NCBI RefSeq assembly: GCF_001411475.1
Contig: NZ_LLWH01000001.1
Coordinates: 62,001-126,000 of the forward strand
Source of the DNA: Pseudomonas endophytica
GTDB taxonomy: Bacteria > Pseudomonadota > Gammaproteobacteria > Pseudomonadales > Pseudomonadaceae
Length of the DNA: 64,000 nt
Direction: 5' to 3'
The position numbers and the translations under genes are program-made. Shown here piece after piece: positions 1 to 9,101 of this stretch (the first letter of the stretch is position 1; every line of letters begins with the position of its first letter). The notes below the pieces were generated by a model. The model made no database searches, was not told the origin of the DNA, and was given only the letters and a program-made list of their open reading frames with translations.

Positions 1-133
1 GCTTTTCAAGCTCGGCAATACTGGCAACTTCGACCAAGCGAACATCAGCGCCCAGACCCAACGCAACAGCTTGGTGCAAGGCACTGCGAAACAATGGATG
101 GTCATCAGCAATCAGGATTTCGTATGTGGCCAT
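1..133 (-). CDS. erdR: LuxR-family response regulator, N-terminal part (ErdR/AgmR-like)
   Basis: This gene is cut by the window edge; only the first 44 codons are present, starting at the ATG whose complement lies at 131-133. The translation opens MATYEILIADDHPLFRSAL, which is the start of a CheY-like receiver domain: the acidic pair in ADDH forms the Mg-binding pocket and precedes the phospho-acceptor Asp, which lies outside the window. The sequence resembles ErdR/AgmR, the Pseudomonas regulator of ethanol and acetate metabolism, as I remember it. The LuxR-type DNA-binding domain cannot be seen, so the assignment rests on the N-terminus and on the DTW-domain gene nearby. Confidence 0.75.
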   Translation of the reverse strand, partial: MATYEILIADDHPLFRSALHQAVALGLGADVRLVEVASIAELEK

Positions 134-434
134 TTTTTAAATGATCCTGTTCTTCAGGCGGTTCTGGATTAATGCCAGTACCCGCTAAGGCAACTCGAGC
201 AACAGTCCAAGGACTGCGCATCAAAAGGCAAGATTGACGCTAAAAGTCAGAGCGTTGTAAGCGTTTGAGCAGCATCTGTCGCCGAATCGGCGCCAAGCAT
301 GCCCAGCCAAACCAGTAGGGTCAAGCGTAAACCTGACACCTAGGTGCAGTCGCAACTATTACAATGCCATCATTCAAATCGAATGTGGCTAACGGCTGAC
401 TCCGCCTTAAAAATTGTAGCGCTACTTCTTTCGC
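134..434. other. Intergenic region, no gene seen
   Basis: Some 300 bases between the response-regulator start and the 3' end of the DTW-domain gene; both are on the minus strand, so the regulator's promoter must lie here. A 10-bp palindrome (CACCTAGGTG, 337-346) is the only local symmetry I noticed. No open frame looks coding. Confidence 0.5.
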
Positions 435-1190
435 CTATTGAGTCCTGTTCTGAGGAAGGTCTTTTACAAAAAACTCCAGTTCCTGATGCGCTGTACTTGA
501 TTCATTCACGGGTAACTGATTTTTGGCATCTAGATAGTGCTGGCTGAACACATCGAAATACGCATCGAGAGCATTCGACGCCTCAGTATCGCCTGCTAGA
601 TCAAGGCACAAACTGGCCACTTCCGCTGTGCACAAGTGTTCACTGCGCGTTGAACGGCGTAACCGATAGCGCGAGAGTTTTTCCGGTAACAGGCTCAAGA
701 TCGGCAGCCCGTCGAGGTAAGGGCTTTTGCGAAAAATCTTACGGGCTTCGGTCCACGTAGCATCTAAAAGAATAAACAGCGGCCGCTTGGTGTTGTTGAG
801 TTCAACGGTGTGCGTTACGCGCTCCGGTGCAACGTACTCGCCGGGAAACACCAGATAAGGCTGCCATTGTGGATCAGCCAATAGTGCAAGCAGGGCTTCA
901 TCCGTTTCCGTGCGCGACCAGATAAAAGCAAAGTTGTCACTGACCACATCCGCGATCAACCAGCCGGTATTACTGGGCTTGAACACTTCCTTTTTGGTCA
1001 TCAACAGACACACGCCCGAGCGTGTGCTGACTTGGGGCCGCCATCTGCACAGGCAATGGCTTTCTATTACGCGGCAAGTAGAGCATCGCGGCGCACGTGA
1101 GCCGCGGGCCAAATAGGGTTTAGTGCTCTCCTCTTCACGCTCGTCTCGCAAACGGGCTACAGCGTTAGAGGAAAAGGTCATCAAGGTCAT
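435..1190 (-). CDS. tapT: DTW-domain protein, probable tRNA-uridine aminocarboxypropyltransferase
   Basis: A 251-residue cytosolic protein. The N-terminal part carries a zinc-ligand-like cluster (CSTCRVIESHCLC, about residues 36-48), and the middle carries the family motif LLDATWTEARK, the D-x-T-W signature of DTW proteins. Characterised members (E. coli TapT/YfiP) make acp3U at position 47 of tRNA from S-adenosylmethionine. The symbol is given by analogy; bacteria also have other DTW paralogues that could fit. No clear Shine-Dalgarno sequence precedes the first ATG, so the start is uncertain: a second ATG follows three codons later, and the conserved part only begins near residue 25. Confidence 0.75.
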   Translation of the reverse strand: MTLMTFSSNAVARLRDEREEESTKPYLARGSRAPRCSTCRVIESHCLCRWRPQVSTRSGVCLLMTKKEVFKPSNTGWLIADVVSDNFAFIWSRTETDEALLALLADPQWQPYLVFPGEYVAPERVTHTVELNNTKRPLFILLDATWTEARKIFRKSPYLDGLPILSLLPEKLSRYRLRRSTRSEHLCTAEVASLCLDLAGDTEASNALDAYFDVFSQHYLDAKNQLPVNESSTAHQELEFFVKDLPQNRTQ

Positions 1191-1410
1191 GGATTTTTAC
1201 TTACGGCAAAAACCGCTGATTCATTAGAGCTTGGCGAAGGAGCGGATTTAATAGGGAAAGGCGCGCAGTCTATCAGAGCCCGCCGGGGTATACGCCAAAC
1301 CCAAGTCGTGGGCATTTCCTGCCCCTCAATGCTGACCTATACTTGCGCGCCACTGAACGCATAGAACGATGATGGGTCAAAGCCAGCGTCACGCACATCA
1401 GGAGAGTTTC

Positions 1411-1824
1411 ATGTTGCGCACTATTATTCCAACCGTAGCCCTGTTACTGGCAATGCCTTTAGGCGCGCAAGCGGCCTCTCTTGCAGATTTCAATCTGAAC
1501 AAGTCGCTGCAAGCTACGGCAGAAGCTAGCAACGTAGGGACGCCGCGCGCTATAAACAATGACTTACTGGACAAAGGCTTCGTCGTAGAGGGGACTGTAC
1601 TGATCAATAATTTGGAAGCTAGCCCGAACATGGCTGCCCAATTGCGCTCGTCTCCAGAGCTGGCCGTTCCACAGTTAGGTCGCAGTGTTTGCGGTAGTCC
1701 TAACTTCCGCAAACTGATGGCTCGGGGAGCCACTATGCGCTTCAATATTTTGGAGTACGGAACCAACAAGCCCGTGCTGACCCAAGACATCCGCGCCGAG
1801 AACTGCCAACAACGCAAGGGTTGA
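1411..1824 (+). CDS. Small exported protein, PA3611-like (quorum-sensing-regulated family)
   Basis: I chose the ATG at 1411 because GGAGAG sits a few bases upstream and the product then opens with a clean signal peptide (hydrophobic core VALLLAMPLG, cleavage expected after AQA). This gives 137 residues. The mature part has two cysteines (in SVCGSPNF and ENCQQ) that could form a disulfide in the periplasm. The phrases GTPRAINNDLLDKG and EYGTNKPVLT match my memory of P. aeruginosa PA3611, a secreted protein described as quorum-sensing-regulated. The molecular function is unknown. It stands alone between the DTW gene and the LOG gene. Confidence 0.7.
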   Translation: MLRTIIPTVALLLAMPLGAQAASLADFNLNKSLQATAEASNVGTPRAINNDLLDKGFVVEGTVLINNLEASPNMAAQLRSSPELAVPQLGRSVCGSPNFRKLMARGATMRFNILEYGTNKPVLTQDIRAENCQQRKG

Positions 1825-2020
1825 TAGCCCTTAGCCCGCACGCCGCTCGTTGTGGCGGCGTGCACGCTCCCTCTCCAATTCTTCATTTACATCAGCCAAT
1901 TAGCAGTTGCCATCGCTGACTTCTAAAGACCATCATCAAGGCATCATGTTTGACACTCTGAGTGTTGGCGCCTCAATGATTGGCGGCGCGCTAAAGGATG
2001 TTGTGTAGAAGGAGAATTAC

Positions 2021-3130
2021 ATGCCAGATCAATCCAAAGACAATCTCGCTCTGTATTTTGAAGAGCAGGGCCTCGACATCGCGCAACACGTGGACGCGCA
2101 GCTGCAGTTAGTCGCACCTGAAAGCCCCAACCGCCCGCTCTATCGTGAAATGATGCTCAGCGTATTACGCATGGCCCACGACGATCTTGATCGCTGGAAT
2201 GCCAAGATCATGTTGCAGTCTATCCGCGAACTCGAAAAAACCTTCCGCGTCCTGCAAACCTTTAAAGGTCGACGCAAAGTGACCGTCTTCGGTTCTGCCC
2301 GCACACCGATAGAACATCCACTCTATGCGCTAGCCCGAGAGATGGGCGCCACACTGGCACGCGCCGATATGATGGTCATCACCGGAGGCGGCGCTGGCAT
2401 CATGGGGGCGGCTCATGAAGGTGCAGGGCTTGAACACAGCCTGGGTTTCAACATCACGCTGCCTTTTGAGCAACACGCTAACCCGACGATCAATGGCTCT
2501 GCCAACCTGCTGGCCTTTCACTTCTTTTTCACTCGTAAGCTTTTTTTTATTAAGGAAGCTGACGCACTGGTGATGTGCCCAGGAGGCTTTGGCACACTGG
2601 ATGAAGCCTTAGAAGTGCTAACACTGATTCAAACCGGTAAAACGCCTTTAGTACCCATCGTACTGCTGGACGTACCCGCAGGCACCTATTGGCAAAGCGC
2701 GCTGGACTTCGTTCATAACCAGTTAGAAGCACACCAGTACATCCTGCCTAACGATCTAAAGCTGATGCGTTTTGCTCACACCGCCGAAGAAGCTTTGGCT
2801 GAGATCAATCAGTTTTATAACAACTTCCATTCAAGCCGCTCGCTGAATAAAAATTTTGTCCTACGCATGAAACGCCCGCTCAATCTGCACGCGCTGGCAC
2901 ATATCCAAAAAGAGTTTTCCGATATTTGTCTGAGTAGTGATTTCTGCCAGTCGCTTGATGACGGCCCAGATCATGATCCATCGCTTACTTTATATCGCTT
3001 AAGCTTCGCGTTCAGTGGTCGTAATCAGGGACGTTTGCGTGAGTTGGTCGACTTTATCAACCTACCTCAGCACTGGGAGCTGGCTGACAAGCAAGCCACG
3101 TTGGCACAGTGCGAGCTGTTGGCAGATTAG
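2021..3130 (+). CDS. LOG-family (TIGR00730-type) Rossmann-fold protein
   Basis: A 369-residue cytosolic protein preceded by a good ribosome-binding site (AAGGAG, about 2009-2014). The central domain holds the two hallmarks of the lysine-decarboxylase-like/LOG superfamily: a glycine-rich phosphate-binding loop (TGGGAGIMGAAHEG, about residues 121-134) and PGGFGTLDE, the nucleotide-binding and catalytic signature. Characterised relatives hydrolyse nucleoside 5'-monophosphates to ribose 5-phosphate and free base (LOG, PpnN). This protein is longer than plain LOG (about 190 residues), with extra N- and C-terminal arms, so its substrate cannot be read from the motif alone. It is monocistronic. Confidence 0.8.
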   Translation: MPDQSKDNLALYFEEQGLDIAQHVDAQLQLVAPESPNRPLYREMMLSVLRMAHDDLDRWNAKIMLQSIRELEKTFRVLQTFKGRRKVTVFGSARTPIEHPLYALAREMGATLARADMMVITGGGAGIMGAAHEGAGLEHSLGFNITLPFEQHANPTINGSANLLAFHFFFTRKLFFIKEADALVMCPGGFGTLDEALEVLTLIQTGKTPLVPIVLLDVPAGTYWQSALDFVHNQLEAHQYILPNDLKLMRFAHTAEEALAEINQFYNNFHSSRSLNKNFVLRMKRPLNLHALAHIQKEFSDICLSSDFCQSLDDGPDHDPSLTLYRLSFAFSGRNQGRLRELVDFINLPQHWELADKQATLAQCELLAD

Positions 3131-3183
3131 CTCGCAAACTAGGATTGGGGATTAGGGGCTCAAGCGCAGAGCCGCTGCGCGCC

Positions 3184-3209
3184 CCATCGCTGCTTTCGGC
3201 AGCGGCTAC
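3184..3209 (-). repeat. REP-like palindromic element
   Basis: Read on the minus strand the sequence begins GTAGCCGCTGCCGAAAGCAG, an imperfect palindrome of the Pseudomonas REP type: a GTAG head followed by a GC-rich stem with CTGCCGAAAGCAG as the hairpin. It lies between the ends of the convergent LOG and recX genes, a usual place for REPs, and may also stop transcription there. Confidence 0.55.
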
Positions 3210-3226
3210 AGGTTTTGTTGTAGTCG

Positions 3227-3694
3227 CTAGTCGTCAAACTCTCGGCCGCTTAATACGCGGCCAATCATTTCTAACGTATAACCCCGATAACTCAAGAAGC
3301 GCCCTTGTCGGGCACGCTCTTTCGCATTTTCGGGTAATTTACCTGCAAACTTGCGACGCCAAGTGTCTTGTAACTGCTCTTGCCAGTTAAAGCCAGATTC
3401 GCGCAGTGCCTCCTCTATATCCCCGCGCGATAAGCCGCGCTGACTTAGTTCTTCGCGAATACGCAAAGGCCCATAGCCAGAGCCTGCACGGTAATTAATG
3501 TAACTTTCGAGATAACGCGACTCCGATAACAGCCCCTCTTGCGTAAGACGGTCGAGAGCGGTGTCGATCATGTCTTGGCAAGCACCACGCTGAAGCAGTT
3601 TACGGGTCAGCTCGACTCGACCATGCTCGCGTCGCGCGAGCAGGTCCATTGCGACTCGCCGCACTGCGACGAGGTTATCCAAAACGACATTCAT
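3227..3694 (-). CDS. recX: Regulatory protein RecX
   Basis: A 155-residue protein that binds RecA filaments and limits recombinase activity in the SOS response. The sequence shows the helical RecX repeats: [18 protein letters not shown], then [15 protein letters not shown], and a C-terminal repeat ending in [16 protein letters not shown]. It lies 8 bases downstream of recA on the same strand, so the two are almost certainly co-transcribed and recX shares the LexA-controlled recA promoter. Length is typical of the family. Confidence 0.95.
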   Translation of the reverse strand: MNVVLDNLVAVRRVAMDLLARREHGRVELTRKLLQRGACQDMIDTALDRLTQEGLLSESRYLESYINYRAGSGYGPLRIREELSQRGLSRGDIEEALRESGFNWQEQLQDTWRRKFAGKLPENAKERARQGRFLSYRGYTLEMIGRVLSGREFDD

Positions 3695-3702
3695 GAGTTC
3701 AA

Positions 3703-4815
3703 TCAGTTACCGTTTTCAGCAGAGTTTTCCAACTCAATCTCTGCCGCTTCAGCTTCTTCAGCCGCAGCTTTAGCTGCCTTGCTCATTTTCGGCATGACTT
3801 TCAACTCAGCCAGTTCGCTGTCAGTTTTTGGACCCAGCAGTTTGGCGCGCAATTGTTTTTCCAGTGCGTCCTTAATGTCCGGGTTATCGTCCAAGAACTT
3901 GGCAGAGTTAGCCTTGCCTTGGCCGATTTTGTTGCCGTTGTAGCTGTACCAAGCGCCAGCTTTCTCGACGAAGCCATGCAATACGCCCAGGTCGATCATC
4001 TCACCGTTGAGGTAGATACCCTTGCCGTACAGAATCTGGAATTCAGCCTGACGGAATGGCGGAGCGACTTTGTTCTTGACCACTTTGACGCGGGTTTCGC
4101 TACCGATTACGACATCGCCTTCTTTCACAGCGCCCGTACGACGGATATCCAGACGTACCGAAGAGTAGAACTTCAAAGCGTTACCACCGGTGGTGGTTTC
4201 CGGGCTACCAAACATCACGCCGATCTTCATACGGATCTGGTTGATGAAAATCACCAAGCAGTTGGCGTTTTTGATGTTGCCGGTAATTTTACGCAGCGCT
4301 TGCGACATCAGACGGGCTTGTAGGCCCACGTGTGCGTCGCCCATGTCGCCTTCAATTTCAGCTTTAGGCGTCAGCGCCGCGACGGAGTCGATGATGATCA
4401 CGTCAACCGCGTTAGAACGCACCAACATGTCGGTGATTTCCAGTGCTTGCTCGCCAGTGTCTGGCTGAGAAACCAGCAGGTCATCGACGTTTACACCCAG
4501 CTTGCCTGCATATTCAGGATCTAGTGCGTGCTCGGCGTCAACGAAGGCACACGTTGCACCCGCTTTTTGCGCTTGTGCAATCACAGACAGCGTTAAGGTG
4601 GTTTTACCCGAAGATTCTGGGCCGTAAATTTCAACAATACGGCCTTTTGGCAGACCGCCGATGCCTAGCGCGATGTCCAGACCCAGCGAACCTGTAGAGA
4701 TAGCAGGAATTGGCTGGCGGTCTTGATCACCCATCAGCATTACGGCGCCTTTGCCGAATTGACGTTCGATCTGACCTAGGGCCGCAGCCAAGGCTTTCTT
4801 CTTGTTGTCGTCCAT
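3703..4815 (-). CDS. recA: Recombinase RecA
   Basis: A 370-residue protein that forms the presynaptic filament on single-stranded DNA, drives strand exchange and triggers LexA self-cleavage. The Walker A motif GPESSGKTT (about residues 65-73), the Walker B segment [10 protein letters not shown], and the DNA-binding loops around [19 protein letters not shown] and [17 protein letters not shown] are intact. The acidic, alanine- and glutamate-rich C-terminal tail is longer than in E. coli RecA (353 residues). The gene precedes recX; a LexA box sits about 40 bases upstream of the start. Confidence 0.98.
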   Translation of the reverse strand: MDDNKKKALAAALGQIERQFGKGAVMLMGDQDRQPIPAISTGSLGLDIALGIGGLPKGRIVEIYGPESSGKTTLTLSVIAQAQKAGATCAFVDAEHALDPEYAGKLGVNVDDLLVSQPDTGEQALEITDMLVRSNAVDVIIIDSVAALTPKAEIEGDMGDAHVGLQARLMSQALRKITGNIKNANCLVIFINQIRMKIGVMFGSPETTTGGNALKFYSSVRLDIRRTGAVKEGDVVIGSETRVKVVKNKVAPPFRQAEFQILYGKGIYLNGEMIDLGVLHGFVEKAGAWYSYNGNKIGQGKANSAKFLDDNPDIKDALEKQLRAKLLGPKTDSELAELKVMPKMSKAAKAAAEEAEAAEIELENSAENGN

Positions 4816-4856
4816 TAAAGTCCTCTCAAAATCAATAAGGCCATGACGGCCGATAA

Positions 4857-4872
4857 CTGTATAAGTAGCCAG
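4857..4872 (-). promoter_or_regulatory. LexA box of recA-recX
   Basis: On the minus strand the sequence is CTGGCTACTTATACAG, with the CTG-N10-CAG frame of gamma-proteobacterial SOS boxes and 12 of 16 matches to CTGTATATATATACAG. It lies 41 bases upstream of the recA start codon, where LexA binding would block the promoter. Confidence 0.85.
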
Positions 4873-4899
4873 TATTATTCCACAGGGTTAAACGATCGC

Positions 4900-5400
4900 C
4901 TACCCCTGATTTTCTATTTCTCGTACCGTTCGGCGTATTAGACCCTCAAGCGCCGCAATGATGGTTTGTCGCCGGACGTCATCGCGATCACCCGAGAAGT
5001 GCCGACACTCGGCTGTAACCTCGTCGCCAGCCCCCCACGCCAGCCAGACGGTACCCACTGGTTTTTCTGCCGAGCCGCCACCCGGGCCAGCCACGCCACT
5101 CACCGCGACAGCAAAGCGTGCGCTACTTTGCACCTGCGCACCACGCACCATCGCCTCCACTACCTCACGACTTACAGCGCCAACTTGAGCGAATAATGAC
5201 TGCGGCACATTGAGTTGTTGGGTTTTCTGCTGATTGGAATACGTCACAAACCCCGCCTCAAACCAAGCAGAACTGCCCGCGATTCGAGTAATCGCCTCTG
5301 CAATACCGCCGCCGGTGCAGGACTCGGCCGTTGTAACCTGAGCGTTTAGTGCGTGCAGTTGGTGCCCAAGTTCAGCCGCCAATTGAGATAGTGAGTCCAT
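4900..5400 (-). CDS. cinA: CinA C-terminal-domain protein, nicotinamide-nucleotide amidase
   Basis: A 166-residue cytosolic enzyme of the PncC type, which deamidates nicotinamide mononucleotide to the acid form in pyridine-nucleotide salvage. It contains only the CinA C-terminal domain: TTAESCTGGGIAEAITRIAGSS carries the catalytic serine, and SGVAGPGGGSAEKPVGTVW is the second conserved block. I chose the ATG at 5400 (MDSLSQLAAELG) because GAGGAGAGC lies just upstream; the open frame reaches 26 codons further without a conserved sequence. It stands upstream of recA on the same strand, the standard Pseudomonas order. Confidence 0.92.
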   Translation of the reverse strand: MDSLSQLAAELGHQLHALNAQVTTAESCTGGGIAEAITRIAGSSAWFEAGFVTYSNQQKTQQLNVPQSLFAQVGAVSREVVEAMVRGAQVQSSARFAVAVSGVAGPGGGSAEKPVGTVWLAWGAGDEVTAECRHFSGDRDDVRRQTIIAALEGLIRRTVREIENQG

Positions 5401-5581
5401 AAAGCTCTCCTGAGGATGCGTCCAAGCGCCATAACCTACACGAGCAGGTGGGCGTTGCAAGGCGATGCCGCTCAACATCTAATGCCTCACTAAACAAAGG
5501 CATCATTCCTACCGATTGCGATGTAAGACGCGTGCAGTACGGTTTGCTACGCTCCCCGTAACCCTTTACAGACCTGAGCTG
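5401..5581. other. cinA-mutS junction region, left part
   Basis: First part of the 481-base space between the divergent cinA and mutS genes. It must hold the cinA promoter. No gene is visible, and it leads directly into two degraded gene fragments. Confidence 0.5.
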
Positions 5582-5698
5582 ATGCTAGAAGAGCTAAGAA
5601 GAATCGACTTAAACCTGCTGCTGACGCTGCATGCTGTTCCTGAGGCCGCAATAAGACTCGGTCGACCGATACATGCTGGCGCCGATGGCCCGTGGTAA
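5582..5698 (+). pseudogene. Remnant of a LysR-family regulator, N-terminal end
   Basis: A 38-codon frame that opens MLEELRRIDLNLLLTLHA, the classical start of LysR regulators (LRRIDLNLL.TLHALLEE). After HA the frame jumps to PEAAIRLGRP, which matches the end of helix 2 of the winged helix (TRAAIRLGR). So about ten codons have been lost, and the frame ends after a few more residues. No ligand-binding domain follows. It is a broken gene at a site where fluorescent pseudomonads often carry phage-like inserts. Confidence 0.6.
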
Positions 5699-5864
5699 CC
5701 TTGCGCACATAGCCAAGCAAATGGGGCACGCTGACTTCCGGGTGCGAGCCTAGGTTTACGCCAAGCAGATGGAAAACCAATCACTCGCCGGACTCAGTCG
5801 CATCGGGTCATACCTGTTTAGCGCCAGCGCACCTACCCCAGCCCTGCGCCAAAAAACTAATTAA
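5673..5864 (+). pseudogene. Remnant of a phage-type tyrosine recombinase, C-terminal end
   Basis: In the frame starting at 5673 the product reads RGNLAHIAKQMGHADFRVRA, then a TAG stop at 5751-5753, then VYAKQMENQSLAGLSRIG up to a TAA at 5862. AKQMGHAD is the box with the conserved histidine of phage integrases, and VYAKQME corresponds to the stretch with the nucleophilic tyrosine (as in KTYGKWM). The upstream catalytic domain is missing and the frame is interrupted, so this is the dead end of an integrase. It overlaps the LysR remnant by 26 bases in another frame. Confidence 0.6.
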
Positions 5865-5881
5865 GAATTTGTAAGTACTTA

Positions 5882-8461
5882 ATGAAGAAGACGATTTCAG
5901 AAAGCCCGCAGCACACGCCAATGATGCAGCAGTACTGGCGCCTGAAAAACCAACACCCCGATCAGTTGATGTTCTATCGCATGGGCGACTTCTACGAGAT
6001 CTTCTACGAAGATGCGAAGAAGGCTGCCAAGTTGCTGGATATCACGCTTACGGCTCGCGGGCAGTCTGCCGGGCAGTCGATTCCGATGTGTGGGATTCCG
6101 TATCACGCAGCCGAAGGCTATTTGGCCAAGCTGGTGAAGCTCGGTGAGTCGGTGGTCATTTGCGAGCAGATCGGTGACCCGGCAACCAGTAAAGGCCCGG
6201 TTGAGCGCCAAGTCGTTCGCATTATTACTCCGGGCACGGTCAGCGATGAGGCGCTTCTGGATGAGCGCCGAGACAACCTGATTGCCGCGGTGCTGGGTGA
6301 TGAGCGTCTGTTTGGTCTGGCTGTACTGGACATCACCAGCGGCAACTTCTCGGTGCTGGAGATTAAAGGCTGGGAAAACCTGCTGGCCGAACTGGAACGC
6401 ATCAACCCAGTGGAGCTGATGATTCCAGACGACTGGCCGCAAGGGCTGCCTGCTGAAAAGCGTCGCGGAGTTCGTCGCCGCGCACCGTGGGATTTTGAGC
6501 GCGATTCGGCACTTAAAAGCCTGTGCCAGCAATTTTCAACCCAAGATCTTAAAGGCTTCGGCTGTGAGAACCTGACCTTGGCCATCGGTGCCGCCGGGTG
6601 CTTGCTCAGCTACGCAAAGGAAACCCAACGCACTGCCCTGCCCCATTTGCGCAGCCTGCGTCATGAGCGTCTAGATGACACCGTGGTGCTGGATGGCGCC
6701 AGCCGTCGCAACCTAGAGCTGGACACCAACCTGGCAGGCGGGCGCGACAATACGTTGCAGTCAGTGGTCGATCGCTGCCAAACCTCGATGGGCAGTCGTC
6801 TGCTCACACGTTGGTTGAACCGGCCACTGCGCGACTTGAGCGTGCTGCTGGCTCGACAGTCATCCATTACCTGCCTACTCGATGGCTATTGTTTCGAAAA
6901 GCTGCAACCGCAACTTAAAGAAATTGGTGACCTGGAGCGGATTCTGGCGCGTATCGGCCTGCGCAACGCTCGACCGCGAGATCTGGCGCGCTTGCGTGAC
7001 GCCTTGGGCGCTTTGCCTGAACTGCAAGATGCGATGGTCGGCCTTGAAGCCCCGCATTTGCAGCAGTTGGCAACGATTACCAGTACTTATCCTGAATTGG
7101 GAGCGCTGCTGGAAAAGGCCATTAACGACAATCCGCCGGCAGTGATCCGCGACGGTGGCGTACTCAAAACCGGTTACGACGCTGAACTGGATGAACTGCA
7201 ATCGCTGAGCGAAAACGCAGGGCAATTTCTAATTGATCTTGAGGCGCGTGAAAAAGCCCGGACCGGTCTGGCCAACCTCAAGGTGGGTTACAACCGCGTC
7301 CACGGTTACTTCATCGAGTTGCCGAGTAAACAAGCCGAACAAGCGCCTGCTGACTATATTCGGCGTCAAACCCTTAAGGGCGCAGAGCGCTTTATCACGC
7401 CAGAGCTGAAAGCTTTCGAAGATAAAGCCTTGTCGGCTAAAAGCCGCGCACTGGCCCGCGAAAAAATGCTTTATGAAGCGCTGCTCGAAACCTTAATCGG
7501 GGAGTTGCCGCCCTTACAGGACACTGCGGCTGCACTGGCCGAACTCGATGTGCTGAGCAATTTGGCCGAACGCGCTCTGAACCTAGACTTGAACTGCCCG
7601 CGTTTTGTTGACGAGCCGTGCATGCGGATCAGCCAAGGCCGTCATCCGGTGGTCGAGCAAGTACTGACCAGCCCATTTGTGGCTAACGATCTGGCGCTGG
7701 ATGATAAGACCCGCATGCTGGTGATTACCGGTCCTAACATGGGCGGTAAATCTACCTACATGCGTCAGACCGCATTGATCGTATTACTGGCCCATATAGG
7801 TAGCTTTGTCCCCGCCGCCAGTTGCGAGTTGTCGTTGGTAGACCGGATCTTCACCCGGATCGGCTCCAGTGATGATCTGGCGGGCGGGCGTTCTACTTTT
7901 ATGGTGGAAATGAGCGAAACCGCCAATATTCTGCATAACGCGACAGATCGCAGCTTGGTGCTGATGGATGAGGTAGGCCGTGGCACCAGCACGTTCGACG
8001 GCTTGTCCCTGGCTTGGGCTGCGGCCGAACGTCTCGCCCACTTACGCGCGTATACCTTATTTGCCACGCACTATTTTGAGCTGACCGTTCTGCCCGAAAA
8101 CGAGCCATTGGTTGCAAACGTGCACTTGAGCGCCACCGAGCACAATGAGCGAATTGTGTTTTTGCACCACGTCTTGCCAGGCCCGGCCAGTCAAAGCTAT
8201 GGTTTGGCCGTTGCACAATTGGCCGGGGTTCCAGCCAATGTCATCACTCGAGCACGCGAACATTTGAGCCGACTTGAAACCACCAGCCTGCCTCATGACG
8301 CGCCACGCACCGCACCTGGTAAAAAAGCAGCACCGCATCAAAGCGACCTGTTTGCCAGCCTGCCGCATCCGGTATTGGACGACCTGTCCAAGCTCGACTT
8401 GGACAACATGACACCACGTAATGCGCTTGATTTGCTCTACACATTAAAGACACGCCTTTAA
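5882..8461 (+). CDS. mutS: DNA mismatch repair protein MutS
   Basis: An 859-residue ATPase that recognises mismatches and small loops and recruits MutL. The N-terminal mismatch-binding motif FYEIF follows YRMGD at about residue 37. The C-terminal ABC-type ATPase has the Walker [10 protein letters not shown] (about 619-627), the signature [16 protein letters not shown], and the Walker [17 protein letters not shown]. The C-terminal end [21 protein letters not shown] continues to the tetramerisation tail. Length is normal. The gene starts 17 bases after the integrase remnant, so its promoter lies in or before that remnant. Confidence 0.98.
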   Translation: MKKTISESPQHTPMMQQYWRLKNQHPDQLMFYRMGDFYEIFYEDAKKAAKLLDITLTARGQSAGQSIPMCGIPYHAAEGYLAKLVKLGESVVICEQIGDPATSKGPVERQVVRIITPGTVSDEALLDERRDNLIAAVLGDERLFGLAVLDITSGNFSVLEIKGWENLLAELERINPVELMIPDDWPQGLPAEKRRGVRRRAPWDFERDSALKSLCQQFSTQDLKGFGCENLTLAIGAAGCLLSYAKETQRTALPHLRSLRHERLDDTVVLDGASRRNLELDTNLAGGRDNTLQSVVDRCQTSMGSRLLTRWLNRPLRDLSVLLARQSSITCLLDGYCFEKLQPQLKEIGDLERILARIGLRNARPRDLARLRDALGALPELQDAMVGLEAPHLQQLATITSTYPELGALLEKAINDNPPAVIRDGGVLKTGYDAELDELQSLSENAGQFLIDLEAREKARTGLANLKVGYNRVHGYFIELPSKQAEQAPADYIRRQTLKGAERFITPELKAFEDKALSAKSRALAREKMLYEALLETLIGELPPLQDTAAALAELDVLSNLAERALNLDLNCPRFVDEPCMRISQGRHPVVEQVLTSPFVANDLALDDKTRMLVITGPNMGGKSTYMRQTALIVLLAHIGSFVPAASCELSLVDRIFTRIGSSDDLAGGRSTFMVEMSETANILHNATDRSLVLMDEVGRGTSTFDGLSLAWAAAERLAHLRAYTLFATHYFELTVLPENEPLVANVHLSATEHNERIVFLHHVLPGPASQSYGLAVAQLAGVPANVITRAREHLSRLETTSLPHDAPRTAPGKKAAPHQSDLFASLPHPVLDDLSKLDLDNMTPRNALDLLYTLKTRL

Positions 8462-8465
8462 AAGC

Positions 8466-8474
8466 TGCTAGAAT
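8466..8474 (+). promoter_or_regulatory. Possible extended -10 promoter of fdxA
   Basis: TGCTAGAAT just after the mutS stop has the extended -10 form TGn-TAnnnT. The -35 region, about 17 bases upstream inside the end of mutS, is weak, which is usual for extended -10 promoters. Initiation near 8480 would give fdxA a leader of about 110 bases. Confidence 0.4.
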
Positions 8475-8480
8475 CGCGCG

Positions 8481-8549
8481 CGGTTCGGGATGCTACTGGC
8501 CTATTAGCCTGATCAGTAGATATCACTCCCGAGCCCTGCGAACCCGAAC
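8481..8549 (+). promoter_or_regulatory. Structured 5' leader of fdxA
   Basis: A nested set of complementary segments: CTACTG (8493-8498) with CAGTAG (8514-8519), flanked by CGGGA (8486-8490) with TCCCG (8527-8531), and outside that GGTT (8482-8485) with AACC (8541-8544). A competing seven-base pairing, GTTCGGG (8483-8489) with CCCGAAC (8543-8549), uses the same bases. The structure lies between mutS and the fdxA ribosome-binding site (GAGGAG, about 8574-8579). It may be a regulatory leader or a weak terminator for mutS; no U-tract follows it. Confidence 0.4.
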
Positions 8550-8590
8550 TGGAAGGGCTTCGCTGCCGCCGCCTGAGGAGAAAATTAGAA

Positions 8591-8914
8591 ATGACCTTCG
8601 TCGTCACCGACAACTGCATCAAGTGCAAGTACACCGACTGCGTAGAAGTCTGTCCGGTGGACTGCTTCTACGAAGGCCCGAACTTCCTGGTAATTCACCC
8701 GGATGAGTGCATTGACTGCGCGCTTTGTGAGCCTGAATGCCCTGCACAAGCCATCTTCTCGGAAGATGAAGTACCTCAAGACATGCAAGAGTTCATTCAG
8801 TTGAATGTCGAGCTGGCTGAAATTTGGCCAAACATCACTGAAAAGAAAGACGCTCTACCGGACGCGGAAGAGTTTGATGGCGTGAAAGGCAAGATCAAAG
8901 ATCTAGAACGCTGA
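8591..8914 (+). CDS. fdxA: Ferredoxin FdxA, 7Fe type
   Basis: A 107-residue electron carrier. The N-terminal half has the two cysteine clusters of 3Fe-4S/4Fe-4S ferredoxins: [21 protein letters not shown] and [13 protein letters not shown]. The acidic C-terminal half ([22 protein letters not shown]) is typical of Pseudomonas and Azotobacter FdxA. It follows mutS on the same strand, 129 bases away, with its own leader and a strong terminator behind it. Partners in these bacteria are ferredoxin-NADP reductases; the exact physiological role cannot be told from sequence. Confidence 0.96.
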   Translation: MTFVVTDNCIKCKYTDCVEVCPVDCFYEGPNFLVIHPDECIDCALCEPECPAQAIFSEDEVPQDMQEFIQLNVELAEIWPNITEKKDALPDAEEFDGVKGKIKDLER

Positions 8915-8925
8915 TTTACGCTGTC

Positions 8926-8964
8926 GCAAAAAGCCCCGGTCTCCTACGAGCCGGGGCTTTTTGC
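8926..8964 (+). terminator. Intrinsic terminator of fdxA
   Basis: GCAAAAAGCCCCGG (8926-8939) pairs with CCGGGGCTTTTTGC (8951-8964) around an 11-base loop. The A-rich left arm and the T-run in the right arm let it work in both directions. Confidence 0.9.
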
Positions 8965-9101
8965 GTTTTAGACGGGCGACGGCTGCTGCGGTAACAATTG
9001 AACTACAAAATACTTAGGTGACTATCTTTAAACCCGCAGGCTAGACCTATATAAAGGCGATCTGGTATCAATTCATGTTACGAATGCAAAGTTGACTAGC
9101 C

